Position numbers and translations under genes: made by a program. From Paracoccus mutanolyticus (GTDB lineage Bacteria > Pseudomonadota > Alphaproteobacteria > Rhodobacterales > Rhodobacteraceae), in NCBI RefSeq assembly GCF_003285265.1, contig NZ_CP030239.1, positions 992,001 to 1,056,000 on the forward strand: DNA of 64,000 nt, given 5' to 3'. Position 1 is the first letter of the stretch, and each line of letters opens with the position of its first letter. The notes under the pieces were generated by a model. It worked only from the letters and a program-made list of their open reading frames with translations. It did not search any database and was not told the origin of the DNA. Positions 1 to 8,064 of the stretch are shown in pieces.

Positions 1-14
1 GAATGATCAGACCA

Positions 15-116
15 TCACCAATGGCTTGACAGGGGACCCGCTTCGAGACCGATCCTGACCACCGGAAAGCCGAGCTCGGCAAAGTGCCGCGACAGGGCTT
101 CCGGCGCGCTCGCCAC
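15..116 (-). mobile_element. Fragment of an IS110-like transposase
   Basis: Read on the minus strand, about 33 codons encode a peptide containing [12 protein letters not shown], which resembles the N-terminal RuvC-like part of IS110-family transposases (the Glu-Ala-Gly-Pro-Leu-Ser block). The frame is cut on its 5' side at the junction with metG near position 116 and hits a stop at 15-17. No terminal repeats or complete transposase are visible, so this is a fragment only. The family assignment rests on one short motif. It could be a real insertion remnant or an assembly join. Confidence 0.45.
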
Positions 117-1132
117 GCGATCTCGACTGGGGCATCCCGGTCAAGAAGGGCGATCAGCCCTGGCCGGGGATGGAGGGCAAGGTCTTCTACGTCTGGTTCG
201 ACGCCCCCATCGAATACATCGCCGCTACCGCCGAGGGCACCGACAAGCGGGGCGAGCCCGACAGTGCCTGGCGCCGCTGGTGGCGCCTGGACGAAGGGGC
301 GCAGGACGTGACCTATACCCAGTTCATGGGCAAGGACAACGTGCCCTTCCACACCCTCAGCTTCCCGGCCACGATCATCGGCTCGGGCGAACCCTGGAAG
401 CTCGTGGACTATATCAAGTCATTCAATTACCTCACTTATGACGGCGGCCAGTTCAGCACCTCGCAGGGCCGCGGCGTATTCATGGACCAGGCGCTGTCGA
501 TCCTGCCGGCCGATTACTGGCGCTGGTGGCTGCTGTCGCACGCCCCGGAATCCGGCGACAGCGAATTCACCTGGGACAACTTCCAGCAATCCGTGAACAA
601 GGATCTGGCCGACGTTCTGGGCAATTTCGTCAGCCGCATCACCAAGTTCTGCCGCAGCAAGTTCGGCGAGACCGTCCCCGAAGGCGGCAGCTACGGCCCC
701 GAGGAACAGGCCCTGATCGAGGCGCTGACCACCCGCATCCGCGCCTATGAAACCTTCATGGACCATATGGAGGTCCGCAAGTCCGCCGCCGAACTGCGCG
801 CGATCTGGGTCTTGGGCAACGAATACCTGCAATCCGCCGCGCCCTGGTCCACGGTCAAGACCGACCCCGAAAAGGCCGCGATGCAGGTCCGGCTGGGCCT
901 GAACCTGATCCGGCTTTATGCCGTTCTTTCAATGCCTTTCATTCCCTTCGCCAGCGATGCGATGCTGGACGCGATGCGCAGCGGCAACCGCGACTGGCCC
1001 GACGACCTGGCCGCCGCGCTGCGGGTCCTGCCGCCCGGCCACGCCTTCACGGTCCCCGAGGTCCTGTTCGCCAAGATCACCGACGAGCAACGCGACGAAT
1101 GGCAAGAGCGTTTCAAGGGCATCCGGAGCTAG
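116..1132 (+). pseudogene. metG: Methionyl-tRNA synthetase, C-terminal two thirds
   Basis: The frame reads [16 protein letters not shown] from 116 and continues through the class I core ([14 protein letters not shown]) and the signature region, which here is FSTS rather than KMSKS, as I recall for alphaproteobacterial MetRS. The helical anticodon-binding domain follows, ending in FKGIRS. MetRS charges tRNA-Met and is normally essential. The N-terminal HIGH half is absent: upstream of 116 the DNA is a transposase-like fragment on the other strand, and this frame has a stop at 56-58. The first ATG, at 170, is internal to the protein and not a true start. A complete copy must exist elsewhere, or the left edge is a chimeric join. 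Confidence 0.9.
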
Positions 1133-1170
1133 ACCGGCCGCGTCCCGCGGCCCCCACCGCAGGAGAACCG

Positions 1171-2084
1171 ATGACCCATTGCATCCTGGTCGGCGCCCCC
1201 GTCGACGAAGGCCAGCGCCGCCCCGGCTGCCTGATGGGCCCCGCCGCCTACCGCGTCGCGGGCCTCGCGCGCACCCTGTCGGATCTCGGCCACACGGTCG
1301 AGGATCGCGGCGATGTCGCGCCGACCACCCCGCGGGGGTGTCCTGGCGCCTCGCCGTCCACCACCTGCCGGGACGTCGCCTGGTCCAAGGCGCGGTCGGC
1401 CGCGCCGCGACCGCCATGTCCGACGGGCTGCCGATCTTCATGGGGGGCGATCATTCGCTGTCGCTCGGCACCGTGGCGGGCGTCGCCTCGCACGCGATGG
1501 CGGCGGGCAGGCCGCTGTTCGTGCTGTGGCTGGATGCGCACAGCGATTTCCACACCGTCGAGACGACCAGTTCGGGCAACCTGCACGGCACGCCGATGGC
1601 CTATGCGGCGGGGCGGATGGGGTTCGATCCGTTCCCGCCCTTTCCGGCGCCGGTGCCCGGGGAAAACATCTGCCTGTTCGGCATCCGCTCGGTCGATCCG
1701 GCGGAACACGCCATGCTCGAGGCGACCGAGATCACCGTCAGCGACATGCGGGTGCTGGACGAACAGGGCATCGCGGCCCCCCTGCGCGCCTTCCTGGACC
1801 GGGTCCAGGCCGAAAACGGCCTGCTGCACGTCAGCCTGGACGTGGACTTCCTTGATCCCTCGGTCGCGCCAGCAGTGGGCACCACCGTGCCCGGCGGCAC
1901 CACCTTCCGCGAGGCGCATCTGGTCTGCGAACTGCTGCACGAATCGGGGCTGGTCACCTCGTTGGACCTGGTCGAGTTGAACCCCTTTCTTGACGATCGG
2001 GGCAAGACCGCGCGGCTGATGGTCGATCTGGTCGGCTCGATGATGGGGCGCAAGGTCTTCGACCGCCCGACCCGCAGCTTCTAA
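1171..2084 (+). CDS. rocF: Arginase (frameshifted)
   Basis: This enzyme hydrolyses arginine to ornithine and urea. It is an arginase/agmatinase-family protein of about 300 residues starting MTHCILVGAPVDEG. Manganese-site motifs are visible: GGDHSLSLG, DAHSDFHT and SLDVDFLDPS, ending with the conserved LVELNP segment. The region 1325-1415 switches frame two or three times (PTTPRG, then LAVHHLP, then RDVAWSKA, then VGRAATAMSD), so the reading frame is broken as given although all catalytic motifs are present downstream. It sits between metG and a tRNA-Leu gene. Agmatinase or formimidoglutamase are less likely given the overall arginase-like N-terminus. Confidence 0.85.
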
Positions 2085-2122
2085 GGCTTGCAATGCCCGC
2101 CCGCGCCCGCAGGGGCACGCTT

Positions 2123-2208
2123 GGGGGTTTGGCGGAATGGTAGACGCGGCAGACTCAAACTCCCTGGGGCGCAAGCCTGTGCGGGTTCAAGTCCCGCCGC
2201 CCGCACCA
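2123..2208 (+). tRNA. tRNA-Leu (anticodon CAA), imperfect
   Basis: The segment has a leucine-type long D-arm sequence (TGGCGGAATGGTAGACGC), an anticodon loop CTCAAAC giving CAA, a variable arm, a T-arm GCGGGTTCAAGTCCCGC and an encoded CCA end at 2206-2208. The 5' acceptor strand GGGGGTT pairs imperfectly with CGCCCGC, and the 3' side of the anticodon stem (TCCCT) does not match GCAGA. Bases have probably been lost near 2160, in line with other indels in this window. The leucine identity is firm; the functional state is uncertain. Confidence 0.72.
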
Positions 2209-2473
2209 GATTTCCTTTCCTATTGAACAATTTGAATACGACAAGCCGGCATCGGAATTCGTGCCGTCTGCGGCCCCTTTTCCGGCGGACGCTTGGCCAA
2301 GGTGGTGCGCGGAGTAATACGGCATGCCAAGTCGAATTGAAGCCAGTTCAATCGGCATAAAATCCATTTTGTACATGGCCATGACGCCCGGCTTGGGCGG
2401 CGAGACGCGGAGCAAGCCGCGCGTAGCTCTGGCGCAGCTGTATCCCGGCTTCAGGGACGAGTTCTGGCCCGAC
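2209..2473. other. Intergenic stretch with no supported gene
   Basis: Between the tRNA and the cbiM terminator hairpin I see no recognisable gene. A short minus-strand frame overlaps the end of cbiM here but has no recognisable domain, no clear ribosome-binding site and codon use unlike the neighbours. Confidence 0.5.
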
Positions 2474-2504
2474 CGGCAGCGTTTCTGAACACGAAACGCT
2501 GCCG
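2474..2504 (-). terminator. Hairpin downstream of cbiM
   Basis: A perfect 12-bp inverted repeat, CGGCAGCGTTTC and GAAACGCTGCCG, is separated by 7 bases just past the cbiM stop at 2517. It lacks a T-run on the minus strand, so it is either a stem-loop terminator without a U-tract or an mRNA-stabilising hairpin. Confidence 0.6.
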
Positions 2505-2516
2505 CTCAGACAGGCA

Positions 2517-3193
2517 TCAGCCAGCCGAGTGAAGACGAGGGGTGACCCATCCCGATCCTTTGAGGCCCCGGAGTGCCTTGGCACTGGCGAGCACCAGAAG
2601 ATCGACCACCGGCTCGATCAGGACCACAAGAAGGTAGGCCCCGCCAAAGGTGCTGATGGCGGCCAGGTTGGCTGCGGTCATGCCCTGACCGTAAAGCGCC
2701 CAGAATGCCACCCAGGCCACGATGCCGCTCTGATAGGCCAGAGATAGCGACAGGACCTGGCCATAGCTCAGATCCACATAGGCCATGCCGGACGGAATGA
2801 TGCGGCGGGCGAGGGCCTCAAGTGCAAAGAGCGGCACCAGCAGGGTGGTCACGTTCATGCCGTATTGGGGCAGGTCGAAGGGTGCGAACAGCAGCCCCTG
2901 CAGGAGCAGCCCCAAGGCCAGGCCGAACGCCGCAGGCGCCACGCCGAAGATCAGAAACAAGGTCGAGCCGAGGATGAGATGGACCCGGATACTCCGACGG
3001 GAAAATGGGGCAGTATCTCGAAGAACGAGAACACTAGGGCCGTGCTGGCAATGGAGCGTGCAGCGAATGACGCTGCCCCTTGCTCGCGCAGCGTGGTCCG
3101 AGCGCGCTGGATGGCATAGGCGCCGGCGCCGGCTGCCGTGACATAACTCAGAAGAATCTTGGCCCCATCCACGAGGCCTGGTTCGATATGCAT
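2517..3193 (-). CDS. cbiM: ECF transporter CbiM-type permease (frameshifted)
   Basis: This integral membrane protein of about 225 residues starts MHIEPGLVDGAKILLSYVTA, the CbiM signature in which the N-terminal Met-His-Ile-x-x-Gly segment binds the metal. Later hydrophobic segments include GSTLFLIFGVAPAAFGLALG and ISTFGGAYLLVVLIEPVVD. It should be the substrate-specific membrane component of a cobalt (or nickel) energy-coupling-factor importer feeding cobalamin synthesis. A cobalamin riboswitch lies directly upstream, which supports the cobalt assignment. One frameshift near 2985-3005 splits the frame. No CbiQ, CbiN or CbiO gene is adjacent in this window. Confidence 0.8.
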
Positions 3194-3231
3194 TCGTCTC
3201 TCCTTGCCGTCCCACCGACAGCGTTTGACTT

Positions 3232-3402
3232 CATCTGCATGGCCGGTCTCCTGACTCGCGGGTCACAGCAGCCCTCCCCCTTCCCAGTCCTGACGGACCA
3301 GTGGTTTCCTGGAAGGCCGCTCTCCGCATACAGTCGCGGGGGCGGTTGAGGCTTGGGGCACCACTGGTGGTTTGCCCGTTCCCCATTCCCGATTAAGTCC
3401 GG
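3232..3402 (-). promoter_or_regulatory. Cobalamin (B12) riboswitch
   Basis: Read on the minus strand the leader contains the aptamer landmarks in order: a GGGAATGGGGAACGGG start, the CCCGCGACTGTATGCGG core, ACCACTGG, CTGGGAAGG, and the B12 box GAGTCAGGAGACCGGCC (plus-strand 3241-3257). It ends about 40 bases before the cbiM start at 3193. Adenosylcobalamin binding normally sequesters the ribosome-binding site or terminates transcription, so cbiM should be repressed when B12 is plentiful. It is a class I-like element recognised from the B12 box and core. Confidence 0.93.
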
Positions 3403-3574
3403 GCATTTTACGCCGATCGGACACCATGAAATCTTGTGGTCATCTTGGAGTGCATGCGTCAAGCAGGATTTGACACCTCCGGATATGACATGCCGGGCGT
3501 CACCGGGGATTTGCCTAAGCGAATGACCCTTTCAGCACGTGAGGCAACGGGTGGAGATTGCGAGACGTTTCCCG

Positions 3575-3821
3575 CTATTCGCGCCCGCGTTCACTGATCG
3601 GATCAAGATCCGCCCGAACTTTGGCGCGGGCGTCATCGGCCCTGCGGCGCCTCGGACAAGGCACCGCAGAGAAAGACCCGGGCGCCATTTCGCAGCCTGT
3701 CGTGAACGGTGGCACGCAGCACCCACTTGCCCCATGCAGGCTCTTGCTTCACCAGCCACAGCCCCGCGCCATCAACATACTTGCCGGGACCTAGAGCCGC
3801 AGCCCCCTTGGCGCGCAATCT
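3575..3821 (-). pseudogene. Remnant of a phage/island tyrosine integrase
   Basis: The minus strand encodes ALGPGKYVDGAGLWLV, then GKWVLRATVH, and after a frameshift RADDARAKVRADLDPISE before a stop at 3575. This matches the N-terminal arm-binding domain (DUF4102) of P4-type tyrosine recombinases, whose usual wording is PGKYxDGxGLWL, GKWxxRxxxxGRRREMGLG, EARxxAxxARxxxxxGxDP. Only about 80 of about 400 residues remain and the catalytic R-H-R-Y domain is absent. It marks an eroded integrative element between cbiM and the lipid A genes. Confidence 0.7.
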
Positions 3822-4255
3822 GCTCTTTGCTCACACAGTTCACCCTTTGCTTCTGGCAATCTGGTGGTCCTTGGCCACCCTCAGGCGGTTGCTCTTTGAG
3901 CTGCAATGAACTCGCGAGGCGAGCGCAGAGCGGAATACCAAGGTGTACTAAGAGGCGATGCGATCTGAGCGCTGATGAATCCCAATGTGTGTGTTCAATC
4001 CCCCGCACCAGTCCCGACAACACCCACCCCACCGACCGCCGCGGATGGCCCCACCACCGGCCATCCGCGGCGTCAGGCGAAACATTGTCACCCTTACCAC
4101 CACGACCGGATGCTCCAGGCCCCCTGCCGCTTCCCACATTATTAGCATTGCGAACGATCTTCTGCAAATGCGAAGCGCAGCGGGCTTGATGCAAGTGACA
4201 ATGCCCGACGCCTCGGCTAGGGTCGCGGCGAAATTCGACAAGCAGGAGAACACCG
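3822..4255. other. Intergenic region with strong hairpin, no gene seen
   Basis: No open frame here has a recognisable domain. The stretch beside the integrase remnant contains a tRNA-3'-end-like string, TTCAATCCCCCGCACCA near 3992-4008, without a foldable tRNA in front of it, and a long perfect hairpin at 4038-4071. It may be residue of the same integrated element, but nothing further can be assigned. Confidence 0.45.
4038..4071. repeat. Perfect 13-bp inverted repeat
   Basis: GCCGCGGATGGCC (4038-4050) and GGCCATCCGCGGC (4059-4071) flank an 8-base loop of CCACCACC. There is no T-run on either side. It could be a terminator without a U-tract, a protein-binding palindrome or an element end. Confidence 0.6.
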
Positions 4256-4501
4256 ATGGCGCAGCGCCTTCACCTCGTCTTTGGCGGCGAACTCACCGAT
4301 CCCACCCGGACCGAGTTCCGCGACACCGGAAACATCCATATTGTGGGGATCTTCCCCGATTACGCCAGCGCCTTCTCGGCCTGGAAGGCCGAGGCGCAGC
4401 GCACCGTGGACAGCGCCCACACCCGCTATTTCATCGCCCACCTGCACCGGCTGCGCGACGAGGAACGCGAGGTCAGCCCGACCGAGGAACTGGGCGCCTG
4501 A
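4256..4501 (+). CDS. DUF4170 domain protein
   Basis: This 81-residue cytoplasmic protein starts MAQRLHLVFGGELTDP after an AGGAG ribosome-binding site. It matches the small DUF4170 family that, in Rhodobacteraceae, sits immediately upstream of the Kdo transferase and lipid A kinase genes, exactly as here. The family has no established biochemical role. The position suggests co-transcription with kdtA (24-bp gap) and some link to lipopolysaccharide synthesis, but that is context only. The frame is intact. Confidence 0.8.
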   Translation: MAQRLHLVFGGELTDPTRTEFRDTGNIHIVGIFPDYASAFSAWKAEAQRTVDSAHTRYFIAHLHRLRDEEREVSPTEELGA

Positions 4502-4524
4502 TCCCGCCCGGCTGAGGCACCGGG

Positions 4525-5743
4525 ATGGCCAGCGCCATGCAGGCGACCGCATCGCTCGCGCTTTGGCTGCACCTGCGGCGCCGGGCGGCCCTGGCGCATG
4601 AGCCCGCCGAGGCCGTCCAGCCTCCGCCGGGCGAGGCGCCGCTGCTGCTGGTCCACCTGTCCGACACGGCCGAGGACCCGCCCCCGCTTGCGGGTCTTCT
4701 GCGCACGCTGCTGGCGCGGCGGCCCGGCCTGCGCCTGGCCTTTTCCGGTGGCCCGCTGCCGGCCGCCGTGGGCGCGACCCTGCGCGCCGTGCACGTCGGC
4801 CTGCCCCAAGACCCACAGTCGGCCGAGCAGACGATCAGGCGCGGAGCCGCGCGCACGCTGCTGCTGGGCGACAGCCTGCCGTCGGCGCGATCGCGGCGGC
4901 CGCGGCCCGGGGCCTGCCCGTGATCCTGGCCGAGGCGCGGCTGGCCGATCAGGCCGACCGCGGCCGCTGGCGCCGCATCCTGGACAGGGGTCTGATGGGC
5001 CGCGTCCAGCACGTCCTGGCCCCCGACCAGACGGCGGCGACGACCGCCCGGCAGCTGGGCGCCGATCCCGCGCGGATCGAGGTGACGGGTCCCGTGACCG
5101 AACCCTGCCGCCCCTGCCCGCGAACGAGGCCGAGCGCGCGGCCCTGGCCCAGATCCTGCGCGGCCGCCACGTCTGGCTTGCCGCCTGCCCCACCCTGCCC
5201 GAGGCCAAGGCCGCGCTTGCCGCGCATCAGGCGGCGCTGCACCACAACCACCGCTCGCTGCTGGTGCTGGCGGGCCTTCCGCCCGAGACCGTCCCCGAGA
5301 TCCAGGCCGAGGTCGAGGCGCTCGGCCTGGCCGCCGTCCTGCGGTCCGAGGACGACGACCCCGAGGCCGACGACCAGGTGCTGATCGCCGAGGACAGCTA
5401 TGAAATGGGGCTGTGGTATCGGCTGGCCCCGGTCTGCTTCATGGGCGGCACCCTGTTCGAGGGACCGTCCCTGCCCCTGAGCCGCGCTTCGACATCCCGA
5501 TACAACGCTTCCCACATCTCGCGCGGGTCCAGGGTTCGGTTGTCGAGGAGGACCAGCAGCACGGTGTCGCAGGGCGCGCCGCGCTTGATGGTGCCGAGGC
5601 GCTGACCAGGCCGTCTCGGCCTGACTGCGCCGGACCAGGCGGCGGCGCTGGCGGGCAGCGCCTGGGCGGTCAGCACCGGCGGCGCGGCGGTGCTGCGCCG
5701 CATCGCCGATACGGTGATCGCCGCGATGGAGCGCGACGCATGA
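4525..5743 (+). pseudogene. waaA: Kdo transferase, mosaic and frameshifted
   Basis: This enzyme adds 3-deoxy-manno-octulosonate to lipid A precursor at the inner membrane. Recognisable pieces occur in order: an N-terminal GT30-type region (LLLVHLSDTAED ... PGLRLAFSGG), VILAEARLADQADRGRWRRI, VLAPDQTAATTARQLGA, an AHQAALHHNHRSLLVLAG nucleotide-sugar-domain segment, [20 protein letters not shown], and the C-terminus [20 protein letters not shown]. They lie in different frames, with shifts near 4890, 5100 and 5595. About 115 bp at 5467-5585 is unrelated DNA that replaces roughly 50 residues. The stop overlaps the lpxK start (ATGA). Confidence 0.82.
5467..5585 (-). other. Foreign segment inside waaA
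   Basis: Within waaA the plus-strand frame loses all family similarity, while the minus strand reads a protein-like string: [19 protein letters not shown] followed by [17 protein letters not shown]. It has no start or stop of its own and is a fragment of some other gene that I do not recognise with confidence. It substitutes for native sequence and is not simply inserted. Confidence 0.5.
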
Positions 5744-6725
5744 GCCGGCGCGCCCCCGATTTCTGGTTCCGCCCGGCGGACCTGCAGGCCCGGTTGCTGG
5801 CGCCCATTGGCGCGGCCTATGCAGCGGCGACGGCCCGGCGGCTGGCGCGCGGGACCCGGAGCCGCGTCGGCGTGCCGGTGATCTGCGTCGGCAACATCAA
5901 TGCCGGCGGCACCGGCAAGACCCCCACCGTCATCATGCTGGCGCAGCGCCTGCTAGCGCGGGGGATTGAGGTCCATGTCGTCTCGCGCGGCTATGGCGGC
6001 ACCGAAAAGGGCCCGCTGCGGGTCGATGAGGCGTGCCACAACGCCGCCCAGGTCGGCGACGAGCCGCTGCTGATGGCGGCCTTTGCCCCGGTCTGGGTCT
6101 CGGACGACCGGGCCAGCGGCGCGCGGGCGGCTGTCGAGGCCGGGGCGCGGGCGATCCTGCTGGACGACGGCTTCCAGGACCCGGCGCTGTCCCACGACCT
6201 GTCGCTGGTGGTGGTCGATGCGGCGCGCGGCTTCGGGAACGGCCTGTGCCTGCCCGCCGGTCCCCTGCGCGAACCCGTGGACCGCGGCCTTGCCCGCGCC
6301 GACCTGCTGCTGTCGATCGGCGGACCCGAGGCGCAAGCCCGCTTTGCCGCCGACTGGGGAGCGCGCCTGGCCCTGCCGCATCTGCGCGGCCATTCCCTTA
6401 GATCATAAGAGTCCGATTTTTCAGGTCGGTGATGTCATTGGCATGAATCCGTTTACCCTGCGCACTCATCAGTTCGCCACCCTGCGCACTCTCGGTGCCG
6501 AGTCGCGCGGGCCGAGGGCGAGATCTCCAGCTCTGCACCCCAGCGCACTAGCGGACCCGACTTCAGACCGAATCGCGCCTGCTGGGCGCGCAGCTTGTCA
6601 CCACGGAAAAGGACGCGGCCCGCCTGCCCCGCAGCTTTCGCCCCCAGGTCCTGGCCCTGCCCGTGCGGCTGGAGCTTGAGGACGCCACGCCCCTGGACGA
6701 CCGGCTGGCCGCCTTGGGGCTGTAG
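5740..6725 (+). pseudogene. lpxK: Tetraacyldisaccharide 4'-kinase, mosaic
   Basis: LpxK phosphorylates the lipid A precursor at the 4' position. The first about 220 residues are clean, from [17 protein letters not shown] through the Walker [29 protein letters not shown] and [15 protein letters not shown]. The C-terminus, QLVTTEKDAARLPRSF to LDDRLAALGL, is also clean and carries the conserved TTEKDAxR segment. Between them, at about 6390-6562, native sequence (about 60 residues) is replaced by unrelated AT-richer DNA that introduces a stop at 6406-6408. The gene overlaps waaA by 4 bases. A complete gene would be needed for lipid A, so a chimeric sequence is likely. Confidence 0.85.
6395..6560. 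mobile_element. Foreign IS-like segment inside lpxK
   Basis: This insert interrupts lpxK. It is less GC-rich at its left end and carries a 13-base direct repeat, ACCCTGCGCACTC, at 6455-6467 and 6479-6491. Short tandem subterminal repeats of this sort are known from ends of IS21-type elements, but no transposase is visible, so the assignment is weak. Confidence 0.3.
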
Positions 6726-6732
6726 GGGCATG

Positions 6733-6755
6733 AAAAACCCCGGCGCGAGCCGGGG
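6733..6755 (-). terminator. Rho-independent terminator of dsbA operon
   Basis: On the minus strand a CCCCGGC/GCCGGGG stem with a 4-base loop is followed by five T residues (AAAAA at 6733-6737 on the plus strand). It lies 11 bases past the dsbA stop. Confidence 0.9.
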
Positions 6756-6765
6756 TTCCTGCGTC

Positions 6766-7434
6766 TCAGCCCTGCTTGCCGGCTTCGGCCAGCTTGGCGT
6801 CGATGATCTTCTTCATGTCCTCCCACGGCTGGTTCTGGACCTTTTCGCCACCGATGACGAAGCTAGGCGTGCCGTCGATCTTGTCCTCGGTCGCGTGCTT
6901 CTGGAAGGTGGCGACCAGGTCGGCGACCTTCTGCTTGTCGGCCCAGCAGGCGTCCATCTGGTCGGGCGTCATGCCGGCCTTGGCGCCGATCTTGCGCAGG
7001 TTCGCGGCGATCTCGTCTCCGGTCTTGGCGTCCAGCCAGGTCTTTTGTTCGTCGAACAGCATGTCGGCGACGGGATAGTATTTCTCGTCCCCGCCGCAGC
7101 GCGCCAGGATCCCGGCCCACAGGCCCACCGCGTCGAAATAGACGTCGCGCTGGATGAAGCGAACCTTGCCGGTGTCGATGTATTCCGCCTTCAGCTTGGG
7201 CAGGTTCTCGTCATGGAAGGCGGCGCAGTGCGGGCAGGTGAAGCTTGCGTATTCCACGATGGTCAGCGGCGCGTTCGCCTCGCCCAGGGCGATGTCGGGC
7301 AGGACGCGGCCCTCGGGCATCTGCTCGGCGGCCTGGGCGTTCTCGGCGGGCTTGGCGTCCTGCGCCACGGCCGGCACGGCGGCGACGGTCATCGCGGCAA
7401 CCAGGGCTGCGATCACGGGGCGGAAAAGGGTCAT
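6766..7434 (-). CDS. dsbA: DsbA-family thiol:disulfide oxidoreductase
   Basis: This 222-residue periplasmic protein begins with a signal peptide (MTLFRPVIAALVAAMTVAAV, cut after AVAQ). The thioredoxin-fold active site is FTCPHC, with a C-terminal DGTPSFVIGG cis-proline loop, both diagnostic of the DsbA/DsbG-like group. It should introduce or shuttle disulfides in exported proteins. The start overlaps the stop of the upstream DUF721 gene by 4 bases, so the two are translationally coupled. A strong terminator follows. The frame is intact. Confidence 0.9.
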   Translation of the reverse strand: MTLFRPVIAALVAAMTVAAVPAVAQDAKPAENAQAAEQMPEGRVLPDIALGEANAPLTIVEYASFTCPHCAAFHDENLPKLKAEYIDTGKVRFIQRDVYFDAVGLWAGILARCGGDEKYYPVADMLFDEQKTWLDAKTGDEIAANLRKIGAKAGMTPDQMDACWADKQKVADLVATFQKHATEDKIDGTPSFVIGGEKVQNQPWEDMKKIIDAKLAEAGKQG

Positions 7435-7988
7435 GGATTGGCCTTTCGGTCGTTGGCGTCCCGGCGGGACAGGATGTTCAGGGCCATCTGCCGCATGGCG
7501 GCGGAAAGCCGGGGGTCGTCGAAGGCGCGGGCGACCGCCTCGGCCTTTTCCGTCTTGGCGGGATCGGCGGGCACGGCCCGGCGGGGCGCGGGGGCAAAGC
7601 CAGCCTGGGCCTCGGCAAAGCCGTTCGCGTCGGCAAATCCGGTCGGCGCCGTCTGGGTCAGGGTGATGCGGGCCACCGCGTTGAAGCCATAGCAGGCATT
7701 CACCCGCGCCCGGATCTGGTCCAGCTGCATGGTGATCATGGGCGCCCGCGCGCCCGCGACCAGCAGCACCAGCGTCGCGCCGAAGCCCTTGCCATGGGTG
7801 ATCTTGACCGGGCGGGTATGGGCGGCAAGCTCCGGGCCCACCACCTCGGGCCAATGGGTCAGCAGGCGGGCGACGGCGAATCCCCGGCCCTCGCCGACCG
7901 AGCGGATGCGGTTCGCGACAAGGCTTGCCGCAGCCTCGAACCCGCGCATCCGGCGGCGCGGGGGGGAATCGGCTTTCTTTGGGGCCAT
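7431..7988 (-). CDS. DUF721 (DciA-like) protein
   Basis: This 185-residue basic protein has the DUF721 core near residues 15-100 (SLVANRIRSVGEGRGFAVARLL ... WPEVVGPELAAHTRPVKI). The family is related to DciA, a loader of replicative helicase in bacteria lacking DnaC, but many alphaproteobacterial members are uncharacterised. The Ala/Pro-rich region near residues 125-150 looks like a flexible linker. The order mutY (divergent), DUF721, dsbA is a familiar alphaproteobacterial arrangement. The frame is intact. Confidence 0.8.
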   Translation of the reverse strand: MAPKKADSPPRRRMRGFEAAASLVANRIRSVGEGRGFAVARLLTHWPEVVGPELAAHTRPVKITHGKGFGATLVLLVAGARAPMITMQLDQIRARVNACYGFNAVARITLTQTAPTGFADANGFAEAQAGFAPAPRRAVPADPAKTEKAEAVARAFDDPRLSAAMRQMALNILSRRDANDRKANP

Positions 7989-8064
7989 GCCGTGACCATA
8001 TGGTTAGACTGGCGCGCAGAATGGACCCTGCCGCGCCCGGACGCCAGAGCGGAGAGACTGAAAA

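Noticed and set aside
2348..2584. Possible small gene next to cbiM
   Set aside because: No recognisable family, no ribosome-binding site, and it overlaps the cbiM terminator hairpin and 3' end.
3950..4010. tRNA or tmRNA near the integrase remnant
   Set aside because: Only the TTCAATC...CACCA tail looks tRNA-like; no D-arm, anticodon arm or pairing acceptor strand could be found.
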